Source of the DNA: Hyalella azteca
Taxonomy: Eukaryota > Arthropoda > Malacostraca > Amphipoda > Hyalellidae
Reading direction: 5' to 3'
DNA length: 64,000 bases
Assembly (NCBI RefSeq): GCF_000764305.2
Contig: NW_025941295.1
Coordinates: 61,823-125,822 of the forward strand
Numbering within the stretch: the first letter of the stretch is position 1; every line of letters begins with the position of its first letter. Positions 1 through 13,635 of this stretch are shown here, piece after piece. The notes below the pieces were generated by a model. It did no database searches, was not told the origin of the DNA, and worked only from the letters and a program-made list of their open reading frames with translations. Made by a program: the position numbers and the translations under genes.

Positions 1-207
1 CACTCGGTCTGGCATAGACCAGCCACTCGGTCTGACGTAGACCAGCCACTCGGTCTGGCATAGACCAGCCACTCGGTCTGGCGTAGACCAGCCACTCGGT
101 CTGGCGTAGACCAGCCACTCGGTCTGGCGTAGACCAGCCACTCGGTCTGGCATAGACCAGCCACTCGGTCTGGCATAGACCAGCCACTCGGTCTGGCATA
201 GAACAGC
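1..207. repeat. 23-bp minisatellite, about 9 copies, cut by window edge
   Basis: Near-perfect head-to-tail copies of cactcggtctggcatagacc plus agc. Each unit contains GGTCT facing AGACC, so each copy can fold into a small stem. Variation is mostly cata versus cgta. The array probably continues to the left of the window. Confidence 0.95.
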
Positions 208-856
208 CCCCACGTGTCGTGCATCAAGTCTCCTTGAGCCTGGTCGCCGCAAGTCCCCCGCCGCCGCCGCCGCCCCAAGCGTCGCTGTGACGCACAGACG
301 CTGACAGTGCCTGCTTTACAATTTTTGTTAATTGGACTCAGAGATAATGTTATGGTCATAACACCACCACTATTATTGTGACCCTGTGATATTGTTAGGG
401 TTTCAATACTGGTCTCGATAAGTGACTCTAAGATGAAGGCTGGTTAGATAACTTAAATAAATCTGTTATTTAATTGGTCACAATACAACTATTATTACTG
501 AAAACTAAAAATAGGTTATAGCATATTTATTCCTACAATGAGTCTTAAACAAAAGTTGGTCTCAATGCACCAATTTCAACTGAGAGTGAAACTTAGTAAC
601 TGACCTCATATCAACTATTCATACTGTGAAATCAGTTGGTAATCTGCAAATTCTTCAAAATTTGAGGCACAAAAGTAGATTTGTGCCTCACATAACTTCT
701 AATTGAGAAAAAATTCCAATTAAAGCACTTTTTGTAACTTTCGTATCTAATGAACATGAAACTCAATATAAATAACGAAAAGATTACATTTCATTCAAAC
801 TTGAGGCTAAAGAATGCAAACGTGGATGAAATATTTCATAACTGGACTAACGTTGC
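208..856. other. Non-coding stretch
   Basis: A short GC-rich part at 208-310 includes a (CCG)n run near 258-275. The remainder is AT-rich with no gene, RNA or repeat that I can support. Confidence 0.5.
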
Positions 857-1562
857 TAAGAGTTTGAACCTAATAACATAAATCGATATTACCATTCATT
901 TGAGCATAAAGTTAATTCAGAGCTTGTACCTAAGCACATCAAGCTGGTGTTACCATTCACTCGTAGCCAAGCGGTTCTGAGAGCTTGTATCCAAGCACAT
1001 CAAGCTGGTGTTACCATTCACTCGTAGTCAAGAGGTTCTCAGCGCTTGTACCTAAGCACATCAAGCTTGTGTTACCATTCACTCGTGGTAAAGCGGTTCT
1101 CAGCGTTTGTACCTAAGCACATCAAGCTGGTGTTACCATTCACTCGTAGTCAAGCGGTTCTGAGAGCTTGTACCTAAGCACATCAGGCTGGTGTTACCAT
1201 TCACTCGTAGTCAAGAGGTTCTTAGCGCTTGTACCTAAGCACATCAAACTGGTGTTACCATTCACTCGTGGTAAAGCGGTTCTCAGCGTTTGTACCTAAG
1301 CACATCAAGCTGGTGTTACCTTTCGCTCGTCGTCAAGAGGTTATCAGCGCTTGTACCTAAGCACAACAAGCTTGTGTTACCATTCACTCGTAGTCAAGTG
1401 ATTCTCAGCGCTTGTACCTAAGCACATCAAGCTGGTGTTACCATTCACTCGTAGTCAAGAGGTTCTCAGCGCTTGTAACTAAGCACATCAAGCTGGTGTT
1501 ACCATTCACTCGTGGTCAAGCGGTTCTCAGCGCTTGTGCCAAGCACATCAGGCTTGTGTTAA
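857..1562. repeat. ~60-bp tandem repeat, about 11 copies
   Basis: The unit runs from cttgtacctaagcacatcaa through ggtgttaccattcactcgta to tcaagcggttctcagcg. The first one or two units are degenerate; those from 923 onward are 85-95% alike. Two subtypes (tcaagagg and taaagcgg) partly alternate, which suggests duplication of multi-unit blocks. Confidence 0.93.
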
Positions 1563-1959
1563 TAGTTAATTCCCTTGAGTGAAGCGGCGCCCGGTCAAGT
1601 CAGAGACTGTAAAGAGGTCCTTGCTAAATGACTTGTTCGGGCTGCTCAACAGCTCCATCCGTCAGCGTCATCGGGCCGACTCCAGGACGCGTGTACCGTC
1701 GCGACAATTCTGTACTCCTCCGCTCTTCTCTTGCACCGCCCCCTCCTTCTTCTTCTTCTTCTTTTTCTTGTCTTTATCTCGTGCCGTATTTGTATTGCTT
1801 GTTGTGGTGCCATCTTATTCATATAAACTGAGCTATAAAACTCTGCAATTGCACCTGTCTTTCCTTTTGCCTCTAGTATTTCTCTTTCAACCTCCTCTCT
1901 CTCTTGTTGAGAGCCTTCTCTCTCAACTGGAGCTCAACTCAACTATACGCAATCCAACA

Positions 1960-2232
1960 TTCTTAGACTTCACTACTCCAAGACGCTATCCTACAGTCCT
2001 AGACTACACCACTCCACTACGCTATCCTACAGTCCTAGACTACACCACTCCACTACGCTATTCTACAGTCCTAGACTACACCACTCCACTACGCTATCCT
2101 ACAGTCCTAGACTACACCACTCCACTACGCTATCCTACAATACTAGACTGTACCAGTCTACTAACGCTATCCTACAGTCCTGACTACTCTGCTCCATTAC
2201 GCTATCCTGCAGTCCTAGACTACACAATTCCA
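1960..2232. repeat. 36-bp minisatellite, about 7 copies
   Basis: The unit includes ccactccactacgctatcc and tacagtcctagactaca. Because 36 is a multiple of three, it keeps a reading frame open and would spell a 12-residue repeat (YTTPLRYPTVLD). This explains the open frame at 1579-2244, which starts at a GTG. A polypyrimidine tract lies upstream at 1738-1790. Confidence 0.93.
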
Positions 2233-2244
2233 TCTTTATTCTAA

Positions 2245-3959
2245 TTCCACCCTGTCTTTTTTCTCATAACCACATTGCAACAGTTTCCTTTCCAGCTCAT
2301 CCTTACTCCACTTGTCTTTGTTATTCTTTGTTTTATTATCATCCCAAACTCATAATTAAAATAGTTAAAAACAATTTTTATAACGCCGTTCGTCGTTCCA
2401 GTGCCCCAATGTCCCTTCAGTGCTACTACACTCTTTTATTTTCCTCTAAATGTTACATATTTCTTGCTGCAGTCTCTGCGAACGTAAGTTCTGCATGTTT
2501 CCAATCCTCTTTTTTCCTAATAAATAATTTGCCTAATACATTAATTTTAATTGGCCCATTTTAATTGGCTCTTTGTAACGCCATTTTTGCCTCAAGCAAT
2601 GCACGGTCCTATTTTGATTCTTTTATAGTCATCATTTCGGATACTACCATTTCCTAATTATTCGATGCTATCGAGGTCATATTATAAATTGTAATATCAA
2701 CTCGTAATGGGGTACTCATTACCCTGCTTCCCTTTTGTATCAAAAGAATCTACTGCTCATCAAACTATCAAGGCTTGACAATGAGTGCATAGTTTGCGGC
2801 ACCGAAATGCGTTCTTAGGCCAAGAAATTTTTGATGAGACAAGCTCAGGCAGCTGGTGACGTCAAACGAAGACCAAATTTCTCCTTGAACAGCGATGAGC
2901 TGCCACGGTCAATATGCAACACGGGATAAGTTGTTGAAAATCACTCGTGCAGTCACGTACTCAGCTATCCATATTCAATGGTCTGTTCTTCCTTCAACGC
3001 ACCGCTATTTTCTCCCTAAGACCAAAGATGAATGCTCGGCCATTTATGTCCATGACCGAAAAACATCAAAATGGTAACAGTGCTCGACAGTGACGGGCGC
3101 AGCTAGAAAGTGAATATTGTGCAAGTGGATGCCGACTGTATAGTGATGACCGTGTATTAGCATCATTTCAGCAAGAAAATAGTTAAATTTAAATAATTTG
3201 GATATATTTCAGGAGAAGACTACATACAAACTTATTTATTTGCAAATATGAATTGATAATCAAAATTTAAAAACATTTATTGAACATTTTTTGTCCTTCG
3301 TATGTTATGACAGGAATTTCTTAACTAGGAAAGGACTAATTGGATGCAAATGCTGCGCAATTGTGCATATTCATGGCTTGTCGTCTCAATTAAATGCAAG
3401 CCTGATTTACTTTGAATACAATGAGGGGTGTGCCAAGTACTCCACGAAATAATATTCATTATTTATATTATTCTACATTGAAATTTATCAGTAGATTATG
3501 TTACATGTTTCATCGTTATCACTAAGAACATTTCATTAACTTTGAAAAGGTAATTATGCTTCATATATACTGTTTTATTTTATGTCTCAAATCTACCCAT
3601 TTAATTAGAGAAATGATGACCTTACTAATGTCTGGGAGTGTGTATGCTGAAAGATCCTGTATGCTGAAGGTATGCTGAAGGATTCTGGGCACAAACTCTG
3701 GGTGTCATATTTTTGTAATAATATAGTTCTGTTCAATATGTTTTTTCGATAAATATTCCATAATAAATATATATTTATGGTTGTCGATTTTCTTTCTTAA
3801 TACTGCGCAACGGGGAGCGTGGAAGAATGTTGATAGAAGTATTGAGGCGCACAAGTTATAAATCAGAGGTAAGAGGAGCTAAGGATATTGAGGGCCAAAA
3901 ATCGAATGTAAGCACAATGGATAGCTAATGACATTGATGCGCACAAGTCGAAAAACTCG
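2245..3959. other. Non-coding AT-rich stretch
   Basis: No supported gene or RNA. A tiny direct repeat of tatgctgaag occurs at 3650-3685. Confidence 0.5.
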
Positions 3960-4460
3960 GCTCGTAACTGGAAACACAGCGCTAAAGCGAGCTATAAATA
4001 TTGAGACGGGCAAGTCGAATGTCAGCGCTAAGGAGAGAAGGATATTGAGGCGCGTAAGTCGTTAGTCAGCGCTAAGGAGAGAAGAGCTAAGGAGAGAAGG
4101 ATATTGAGGCGCGCAAGTCGTAAGTCAGCGCTAAGGAGAGAAGGATATTGAGGCGCGCAAGTCGTAAGTCAGCGCTAAGAAGAAAAGGATATTGAGGCGC
4201 GCAAGTCGTAAGTCAGCGCTATATAAGGAGAGAAGGATATTGAGGCGCGTAAGTCGTAAGTCAGCGCTAAGGAGAGGTACAGCAAAACTGGCGTCTGAGA
4301 GGTTAATCATCGGTGCTAAGGAGAGAAGGATATTGAGGCGCGCAAGTCGTAAGTCAGCGCTAAGGAGAGAAGGATATTGAGGCGCGCAAGTCGTAAGTCA
4401 GCGCTAAGAAACAGCAAAACTGGCGTCTGAGAGGTTAATCATCGGTGCTATGAGGCTGTC
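3960..4460. repeat. 44-bp minisatellite with a longer interspersed unit
   Basis: The repeat aaggagagaaggatattgag plus gcgcgcaagtcgtaagtcagcgct occurs about nine times, some units shortened. A second element, acagcaaaactggcgtctga and onward to atcggtgcta, occurs at 4278 and 4409, giving a higher-order period of about 130 bp. Confidence 0.93.
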
Positions 4461-7129
4461 ATGTGGCTCGTACCGACCTCTGAATGATGACTTTATGGAA
4501 ATGTGACAACACTTTAAGCTTTACATTACGGCGTGATCGTATATCAGCTGCCTTCGCTCGCCACTAGCTCACGGACTTCGTTAATAAAACTTTTAAAGTG
4601 TCTGCCAAGACATGGATGAAGCGAGGTGTGCATCGACAGTTGGGTTCGTAATAGAATTTCGTAGCTTGTATATTGCATGGTTCACTAGTTAGGGAAATGA
4701 TATTCATACGATGCGTTCCACCACTTAATAATCTGTAAGCAATCATTACGCAGCGTCATAAACGCGAATTTAAAGCCCGAGATTTGCATCTTTAGCACAA
4801 ATGCGTAGCGTGCAAAGTTCGTTTACAATCATTTTAAATTTCCCAGCCGATTAGTACCAACGCTTTTACTTAACTGGTAAGATACTAATTTCGAGCAAAC
4901 TCTAGGTGAGTTGGAGATGGATAACAAATCGTAAATACCGTTCAATAACTACGGGGAAGTGCTATTTCGAACATATTTTTCAAGATTTAATCAATTAATT
5001 TCGGTGATAACAATTCAAAAGATAAAGTACATGCCAAGCTCGGTAATCAGTTTGTTACAAATTCACTGGAGTGCAGGTGACGTGGGAGCTTGTCGGTTGC
5101 GCAGTGTTGTGCTGGACGCCTCATGTCTTGCACAAGATCTCTTATCCTGTCAAGAATATCTCGTGTTTGTGTTGGATTGGCTTTCATGCAGCAGACTTCA
5201 TGAATATATCATAATAATTGAAATAAATTATTTTGGCATGCAGAATTCCCTGCTATTTTACTCACAAATGTTAAGCTATTTAAAATTGGGAAGCGCGGGT
5301 GATGTAATTTTTGAAAGCTGTGAAATAAAATTTCAGTTCGGAGTACAGTTGCATTGTTAGTATCGAAATTGTAAACGTTTATTAATATCTTATGAACTCG
5401 TACACTAAAGCTGATCTAGAATTACATGTCAATTATTCTGATTCTGGGAGTGAAACAAAAAGAAGAGTTTATTTTAACCGGCCCTGCACCAGGTAAGAGA
5501 AAACACTATTTGATCTCATAATATTTTTTTTCTATAAAAACGATCTGAAGGAATCTTGATTACTTACACTATCGCTGTCGAATGATATTAAAATTACCGA
5601 AAATTAACGAGTGCCTGCTTTTTAATCGTGCTGGCGAAATTTTCGCTCATGTTTGATCATTGACTCTTGGTCTGGCATTTGGGCGGCCAAACTATTTTTT
5701 TACAGAGCCATGTTGAAGACTTGCTTGCATTAGTCACGTGCCTTCAGCCTTGTTACTTGCTTAGCTTCCGGCATTAATCTTGAAAATTCCAGCTAAGAAA
5801 CCATCCTTCCCGTGGCTTGCGTGCAGGTTTCATTGCAGGAATGATAACGTTTAGTTGCGTGGGTGCTGAGAAATGCCTGGCCAATCAGGGAGGCGATAGA
5901 AGGCAGCAACCTCAATTGCTCAGTGTCAGGCTCTGGAGGAAGGTAAGTCCCGTGCCGGGGTGGTCGAGCCTCAACAAACAAACTTTTCAAGTCACATTTG
6001 TAATCGCATAACTTTCAAAACAATTATTTAAAATCTTCATTTCATTGATAACGAACATATTTTATTTAATTAATGATACACAATGTCTATTGGTGCTAAA
6101 CCGATAATGCTACGTTTTAAAATATAACTTACTTATTAATTCAAATAAGAAAATTACTCGTTCTTAATTCTTAATGAAAGGTTATTCGTTCTTTTTGAAC
6201 TCAACAAACTCTGCGTTCTCACTATAGTAGTTTTAGATATACACTAAAGATGCAGGTGCAATTACTATAATGAAATTTAATTTTTGCCCTAAATTCGGCA
6301 CTATCTGTCTATCTATGATCTCACATTCAATGACCCTAATAAATACATGAAATACTTGGACTATGAAAGTTTCAACAGCATAAAATCTTTGCTGGGCGTT
6401 GGGAAATGGGAGTTGTAGATCGTATTTACGTTGACATCCAAACTACATCGTAATGCGCCGCAATAAGCACTCCGATGCCACTGTTTAACTAAGCGAAACT
6501 GATGATCGCAACAGCATCTGATCCAAAGCGGCATTAAGCATGAGATTTATCTCGCCAAGTGAGCGGTTTTGGAACTAAACCAAATACATCATCTTTTTTC
6601 TAGCTCCCAAGATGGTTGCTGGGCTTTGTATGAAGAAAGACGCTCAGTCGCATGGCCTAAAACAGTTAACAAGACGTATTATCCTCACAAAGTGTCGTGC
6701 TGTCGGCTACCGAGCCTAACGCGACTGTGTTTAATTAACCAATGTGTCCACTGAGTTAAAACGCAATCGTCGAAAATAAAATCTGTGGTCTTGCCAGTGG
6801 GTTTGAACGTCAGCGTGACGCATAACTTGTCTCGCTTAAGAAAGATCACATATTAGGTGTGAAAGACATAGTTTAGATTAAAATCTCAGATCTTCCACAG
6901 ACGAGGTTACATATTTTGCACAAGAATTCAAAATTATTCATCCATAAAAATAAAAAAAAATAAAAAACGAGACAAGAAGTCTCCTGACTTTTGATTACTG
7001 GTGAATTCCTGAGTTTCTTGACTTCAAGGAACTGGAGGAACGTGGCTCACATTATAGCTTCTGCAGTTTATCCTGCAGCTCTCATATAGCTACAACATAA
7101 AAGTCGTACCTACTTCTAATTCTCACCCT
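4461..7129. other. Non-coding stretch with one possible exon
   Basis: AT-rich apart from a GC-richer island near 5800-5960, listed separately. Reading frames at 4959-5360 and 6569-6754 have no recognisable protein features. Confidence 0.45.
5839..5942 (+). other. Possible orphan exon
   Basis: A 104-bp segment lies between an acceptor (TTTCATTGCAG) and a textbook donor (GGAAG|GTAAGT), open in a frame reading MITFSCVGAEKC then LANQGGDRRQQPQLLSVRLW. It is more GC-rich than its flanks. No family is recognised. It could equally be part of a non-coding transcript, or chance. Confidence 0.25.
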
Positions 7130-7500
7130 GTACCTTGCCCATATTTCTTCAGTGCAGATGTCTTCAAGCTGCAGAAACCCCACTATTTACCTCATAATAT
7201 TACCCCGATAATATTTTACCTCATTAAGTTATGCTGCATCTCACCCTTATTCCATCAGTGCAGCTGTCTTAAAGCTGTAAAAACCACACTATCTATGTAT
7301 GAATTTTACCCAAGTTATGCTGCATTTCGCCCGTATTCCTTCAGTGCAGGTGTCTACAAGTTGTTGTTACCCCAGCACTTATACATAAGACTTCTCACAA
7401 TAGTTAATACTGCACCTCGTCCATATATCTTCAGTGCAGCTGTCGGAGCTACTGCCACGCTTCTCCCCCATACCTTATGCTGCTATTTACTATATTTCTG
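7130..7500. repeat. Degenerate ~95-bp tandem repeat, 4 copies
   Basis: A block with cttcagtgcagctgtcttca, agctgcagaaaccccacta and a following 'acctcat...ttatgctgca' portion recurs at about 7138, 7243, 7329 and 7419 with 70-80% similarity. It abuts the 30-bp array that follows. Confidence 0.75.
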
Positions 7501-7608
7501 CTTCTGCTGCGGCCGCAGCTCCGGATAGTCCGAGAGATCGCTGCCCGATAGCAATTACTGAATCCCAGCCAAACGTCGCGTGAGGAGCGACTGACTGTGA
7601 CCGCGACA

Positions 7609-7960
7609 CAGTCCCCACACTGTCATGATCCCTGCCATCAGTCCCCACACTGTCATGATCCCTGCCATCAGTCCCCACACTGTCATGATGCCTGCCATCA
7701 GTCCCCACACTGTCATGATCCCTTCCATCAGTCCCCTCACTGTCATGATACCTGCCATCAGTCCCCACACTGTCATGATCCCTGCAATCAGTCCCCACAC
7801 TGTCATGATCCCTTCCATCAGTCCCCTCACTGTCATGATCCCTTCCATCAGTCCCCTCACTGTCATGATCCCTGCCATCAGTCCCCACACTGTCATGATC
7901 CCTGCAATCAGTCCCCACACTGTCATGATCCCTTCCATCAGTCCCCACACTGTCATGACT
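7609..7960. repeat. 30-bp minisatellite, about 12 copies
   Basis: Exact 30-bp period: cagtccccacactgtcatga then tccctgccat, with few substitutions (cctgccat, ccttccat or cctgcaat). The unit is a multiple of three and lacks stops in several frames of both strands, so it creates four overlapping open frames of 130-176 codons. I do not regard any of these as genes. Confidence 0.97.
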
Positions 7961-8109
7961 ATGATGCATGCATTAGTACGCCCAACAATGATCGTGACCC
8001 CAGTTATCGTTTTCTGACCGTTATTGTCCCTATCATCATTACCAACAGTGCTAGGTGCGGTATACATCCAATCACACACTATCATTCCTTTTTTTAATCT
8101 TGAGAACCA

Positions 8110-8179
8110 GAGGGCTCTATCTTACAACAAATACTTCCATACAAAAGAGCTCTATCTTACAACAAATACTTCCATACAA
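8110..8179. repeat. Two-copy direct repeat of about 38 bp
   Basis: The phrase gctctatcttacaacaaata plus cttccataca occurs twice in tandem with no mismatch in the core. It looks like a recent small duplication. Confidence 0.9.
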
Positions 8180-11100
8180 GCTTTAATATTCTGTATTATT
8201 GTGAAAATCTACTAAAATGCGAATATTTTCAATTAAATTTAATGAAAGTATCGCAATGCATTTTTTAAGAGCAGGTTACATTTGTTTCAACCACTTAGGC
8301 TTTTTTAAGAGGATATATTTTGAAATTTGAAATTTTTCAGTAAATTCACATTTTTGCCGCTTATCATTCACTTTCATGATATAAATCATGATGGTGATAC
8401 TCAAAAAGGTACTAATACGTTCAAACATGTACATCCTCTATCGATTATCAAACGGAAGAAAATCAATTGATAACACTCCGCAATCAAATTGCATTCACCA
8501 TGAAAAGCAAAAGTTCTTTCCAGTCACACCTTTTTCTGTAATATTAAAAAAAAAACTTGATAAGCATACATTAAAACTCAAAACAATTTAACCTGATAGT
8601 TCCCAGCAAGTCTTAACAAAATGTTAAGGCATGCTAGGGCAAAATCTCTGATGCAGAGATACATCAGAAGCTCTCGGGCCTCTCATCGATCATCCTGCGC
8701 CCCAGTTAGGCTCATTTGCGTGTTTATTTTGGCTGCTGATGTTATCTGATAAAGGTTTAACATCACAATGTTTAACGTGGATTAATGGGCGACATTCATC
8801 GCCCAGTGTTTCAAAGGCCCAGCGACGAAAGCTTCTGGTTCTCGAGATCGAGGAAGTCGCGTTGACGATCTTGAGAATAATTAAAAGTGAAGACGAGACG
8901 AAAAAGTCTCATCAATTCCGAGAAACAGAGATGGACTTATAAATATCTGAGGATGGAGGTATTTGAACACGTATTCCATTTATTGTTATATCATTGACTG
9001 AATGGGAATAAATTTTCTATAAAGTAAAGAATAGCGTTATTACAAAGTAATATGTGAAGTTTAATTTCATACGTACACGCACAGTCAGATCCTCTTTCAT
9101 TCTTTGAAGCAATACAATTTTAGTTTTTCATTTACCTGCAAACGAATGTAGTAACAAATTTGGTTTATAATAATAAATAGAGCAACAAATTTGGTTTATA
9201 ATCAGAAAATGAACACCCAAGTCACTGAAGTTTTCGGACACGTCGATAAGATTTATCTCGTACGTAAAAATGGATGAACTTATTGAAGCTTCCTCCTCTA
9301 ATCAATAGCCACATGATATATGAGGAAGACTAAATTTGTAATAACTTGCGGCCAGTTACCGCAAGCCTTGAGTGTTTTAAATTACAGAAAACTGATACTT
9401 TTAATTCAAGTCTTGCCTATTGAAGCGCCGGTGGTCCAATGCGTCTCCCGCTGATCTGCCGGCCGGCCGTAGGAATAAGCCTGCTGCGTTCACACAAGCT
9501 CCTCTACTGACATATTTTCAACACTGAAGTAATTAATACGTATTGTATTTCACATATTTTAACTCTGAACTTTTCAATGTAAAAAATATTAAAAATCACC
9601 GCCAATTTAGTGTTATTTGTCTTGTATATTTGTGTGAGAAGTATTTTCCATGTCAAATATTAAGTAAGACATAGTTGTTCTGTGAACGCAGTTCAGTCAA
9701 GACTGACCAGCCCCTTTCCGAATGGAAGAGGCACCTGTTCCATGGAGGAGCTGATGTATGGAGCGTTGGTAGCTTACACACCTGTCACACTTGCGAATAC
9801 TACAGAATAGCAAACTTATTCTTTACTTATGGCCTTCTTGTTTCGTAAGCCTTTATAAGTTGCTGCATATCTTTATTTATAATTGAAAAGAAGTTCTAGG
9901 GTGATGGTTTTCTAAAAGTTCATTTTACCATTCATTTAGAAAATATATTAATTTTAATTTTATAAATTTTGCAATCGTATCCATTGAATCACAAATATAA
10001 ATGCTTCTTTACTGGCTCAGTAATTCGTTTAGTTTCAATTGAAGATGCCCTTACGCCAAGCCCCTTACGTTTTGAAATCGATGAGTAGAATTTGTTTCTA
10101 TTGGTTACAGGCGATAGGGTCAAATTTAGCTCAGGCTGTCAAGATCTCCGTAGGAGGTGCTATTTACGAGCCACGCTTACCTTCTAGTCGATTCTGGGGA
10201 TGTTTTCCCACCTCTGGCTAGCTCCCCTGGACGGTATCACCTCGAGTATCTAGCACTTTATACACACCTTACGACGCTGCGAGGCGGCAACCACCCGCCA
10301 CGAGCGCAACGCTCATTCGTTAACAACTTGCAGGAACTCTCCTCGGAGATGCTGTCGACATCGTAATGTCCGTAATGATTGCCTCTTAAGCTCGCTGATA
10401 TTCGCTAACTGTTCGAAACGTGATAAACATCTCAGCTCTGCCTCAAGAGCAGCTTCAAAAGTGAGGCACTCGACTGCCTCGGGAACCTATCGCAAGGATC
10501 GGTAGCTAAGAGTCATTGAAGTCTCCTTAATTTTATGCCAGCTCGAGAAGTCCTCGCAATATATGGTCCGGCGAATTATCAGAGCTCTTCAACTTAGCTT
10601 TGCTCGTATTTATGGATTGTCACCTGCTTCTTAAGGCCCTAATCTTTCCGCCAATTAGACTCCTCTTAAGCAACAGTATTTATTCGCATGATATTCCTAA
10701 GAAAGCATCTGAAACGTACCGGAGAATGAGGACCATTCACAAAATCTATCGCCAAGCAAGCTATGGCCAATAAGCGTCGACCTAAGCTACGTCGGTAGGA
10801 TATTTTCCATTGCCAGCAAATTACACCAATTTGCAACTCTCAACAGTCTGATTAAAATTTGGAAGGATTTTTCTGCATGCTCCGTTATGAGACTCTTTAA
10901 AGTCGAAATTTATTCGACTATTCGGTTGCAATCACACGCATGTTAGTCTTCACAAATGAGACACCCTGAGAATGTTTGGACATCCCTGACATGTCCTCTT
11001 TTGTGTCCATTATAAATAGGCGGGGGAGCCTGAGTGTGTTGATATAAAAGTGTCTTATACAGGGTACAAACTTTGGAAAACTTTGGATTTCTGCTTCGCT

Positions 11101-13635
11101 TGGCCAATAACTTAGAGTTATTAGTGGTATAATTTCATGATATTATTTAATATTTCTTAATGGCTGCAAGGTTGGTACTTTATGCAAATGAACAATTGAG
11201 AAACCCCGAAACAACCAGAAATCCCTGAAACATAATTTCATGAACATAATGAATCGCAGTAATATCTGTTTTGAGTTAAAAATTAATAATTATGTGCTTG
11301 AGGGTATTTCTTTTCAAATCGAGACTTGTGTAATTAATATTAGTTTAACCCGCCGCTTTTCAGAAAAATATAATCACTGTGATTTGAAAATACAAAATTA
11401 CAAAACTTGTAATTCCGTAACTCATTATCATGGATTCCGTCATACAGATCCGGTTAGCAATTCTTAAATTAAAGTAACTTTTCAAAGTGCAAGATTTCAG
11501 ACAAAAAACTTTGTGTAACATATTAAAAGTTAAACATAAATAATTTATCTTAATGTAAAATTTTCATAATTCCGATTTATGCTTAGACACTCAATATTAT
11601 TTGTGCGAAGAATGAAAAAATAAACTTATGATGAGACAAGTATTTTATCTTCTGCTCTTTTCACTCTCTTCGGCTAGATTTATAGTCCTTATTAAATATA
11701 AGAGCTAAATAAAGCTGACATAAGCTGGCATTGTTCACGTCATGTTAAATGACTGTTGCCAATCCTTGTTCACATTAGAGACTCGATGCTGCGCCAATAA
11801 GGAAGAGTAAAGTGTGGGCTCTATGGTGCTGTTCTTTACGGCCAGCGCTAACATGTGTTCCAGACAGTAGACTCATAGTGCTCAGTTGTGTAGATTGATT
11901 TGGCACATTTGAGTGATGTTCGCACACAGAATATTATATCTAGGACAATGTAAAACGTTACTAATTTCAATGTCATTTGTATTTCACCCGTTCAATCAAG
12001 GTCTTCTGTTTAGAGAAGTTAATAATCAACAATCGAAATAATAATAATTATATTTCGTTTTTCTTGGTATAACTCCATTCATATGATTTGATCGGAGAAA
12101 ATTTTCATATTCACGCCAGAAATATCCTTTGAGTCCTTCTCACTGGCTTTCAGTTTAAGGGACTTCCTGCTATAACCGTGATTGACGATTAACGGAAAAC
12201 CTGACGAGCGAAAGCATAGTTTCTCCTAATAATAAGTCTGCAAGAGGTCGTTCGAGTCGACCCGCACATTCTCCGGGCACCTCGTATTCAAGCTACCTCA
12301 GAACCATTTCGTCATCATAACGGTTCCAATTTGCGAAACACCGTGTGAATTTTCCCCCTTCAACCCCTCCACCATCAGGAGGGTTTCACCACCGTCTCCC
12401 ACGACGTCTCCTGCTACTCAAAAACTCTTGTTCGTCAACGCTAGGCGGTGGACTCACCTCATTCCATCTTTGAAGGGACAGCTTTGCTGGTGTTGCTGAT
12501 GTCAATTCTCTCTGTGAGGCCTTGTTTCACCATTGTTTGACTAGGTAAATAAACGATTTCTACTATTGATTTGAACAACAGAGCGGCCTCAAAAGTAATT
12601 CGACGAACAAATAATTTATAAATTATTCAAATTTCAGATTGTTTATCGCTATACTAACAAATTCTGCGTCCCTTAGCTATTATTCTACCCTAAGCTAAAA
12701 GCCTAAATTGCACCAAAAGTCAAGGTCGCAAGTCAATTTTCAATTCGCTAAGTATGAATACTTTGGTGCAATCGGTTCCAATGAAATGGTTAAGAATTGG
12801 GCGATTGTATTCATTGTACCTATTTTAGGATTTAAAAATCCGGTTTCAGCAAGATTTTATAGCTGACATTAACAACCTTTTTCAATGGAATGTTTATCAT
12901 TATTTTTAGCTGTGATAAGGCAAGCTGATATTTTACGTGTTTTCGATGATCCGTTAAATGCATAACAAATACATGTGAAGATATTTCTTAATCCTATGGC
13001 ACACGATTTGAACTAATATCGCAAATAATATACAGACTGTAGAGTCATTTCAGGGATGATTTCCTCAAGGACAGACGCGTGCAGCTAGCGCATCGACATT
13101 TTGACAGAAGCGCAATTTCTACGTACGCATTTCAGGCGCCATGGGAAGCAGGGCAGCGAGGTGAACGGCTTGCTAGTTCCGCTGCAATCACGAGCGATGG
13201 GTTCCAATTCCTGCTTTTTATTGAAATATCACTTATACGAAGCTTCAATGAACAGAAATAAATATCTATAATACTTTTAGTGCTTATTCATTAGAGAAGC
13301 TTTGCACTTTGTCACAAGTTAAATGTTTTAAACAATAATTTTAAGACAATCTGCGTAAAGTCACCAGAGAGATCATACATAATTCGTTTTTTCGGATAAG
13401 GATTTCAGGCGCTAATTAGTTTAAAACTTATGTCAAACCCCCATCAGTGTTTTTACGTTTGTATAGCCAGTCATGATAGTCCATGAATAGTGCCTCGTCA
13501 TTCTCTGTCATGATTTCGTACGCAATCAATCATAAAACATATTTAAATACATTTCTCACACAATTTTGTATACTAAACAATGTCTTTGTACCATCCGCAT
13601 TGCACCATATGTAATTCCACAAAATTGATATATTT
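8180..13635. other. Long non-coding stretch
   Basis: No gene supported. Direct repeats of acaaatttggtttataat lie at 9155-9200. A GC-richer patch at 10040-10370 (open frames of 60-69 codons) and another at 12230-12480 have no recognisable product. Either patch may be an old dispersed element. Confidence 0.45.

Noticed and set aside
1..207. CRISPR-like look of short regular repeats (also 7609-7960)
   Set aside because: Units are head to tail with no unique spacers, and the window is eukaryotic.
1579..2244. 221-codon open frame with a 12-residue repeat
   Set aside because: It begins with GTG, and its length is explained by a 36-bp minisatellite with no stop in this frame.
4959..5360. 133-codon open frame
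   Set aside because: GTG start, no domain, composition same as the flanks.
7490..8097. Four overlapping open frames of 130-176 codons on both strands
   Set aside because: All are products of the exact 30-bp repeat, whose period is a multiple of three.
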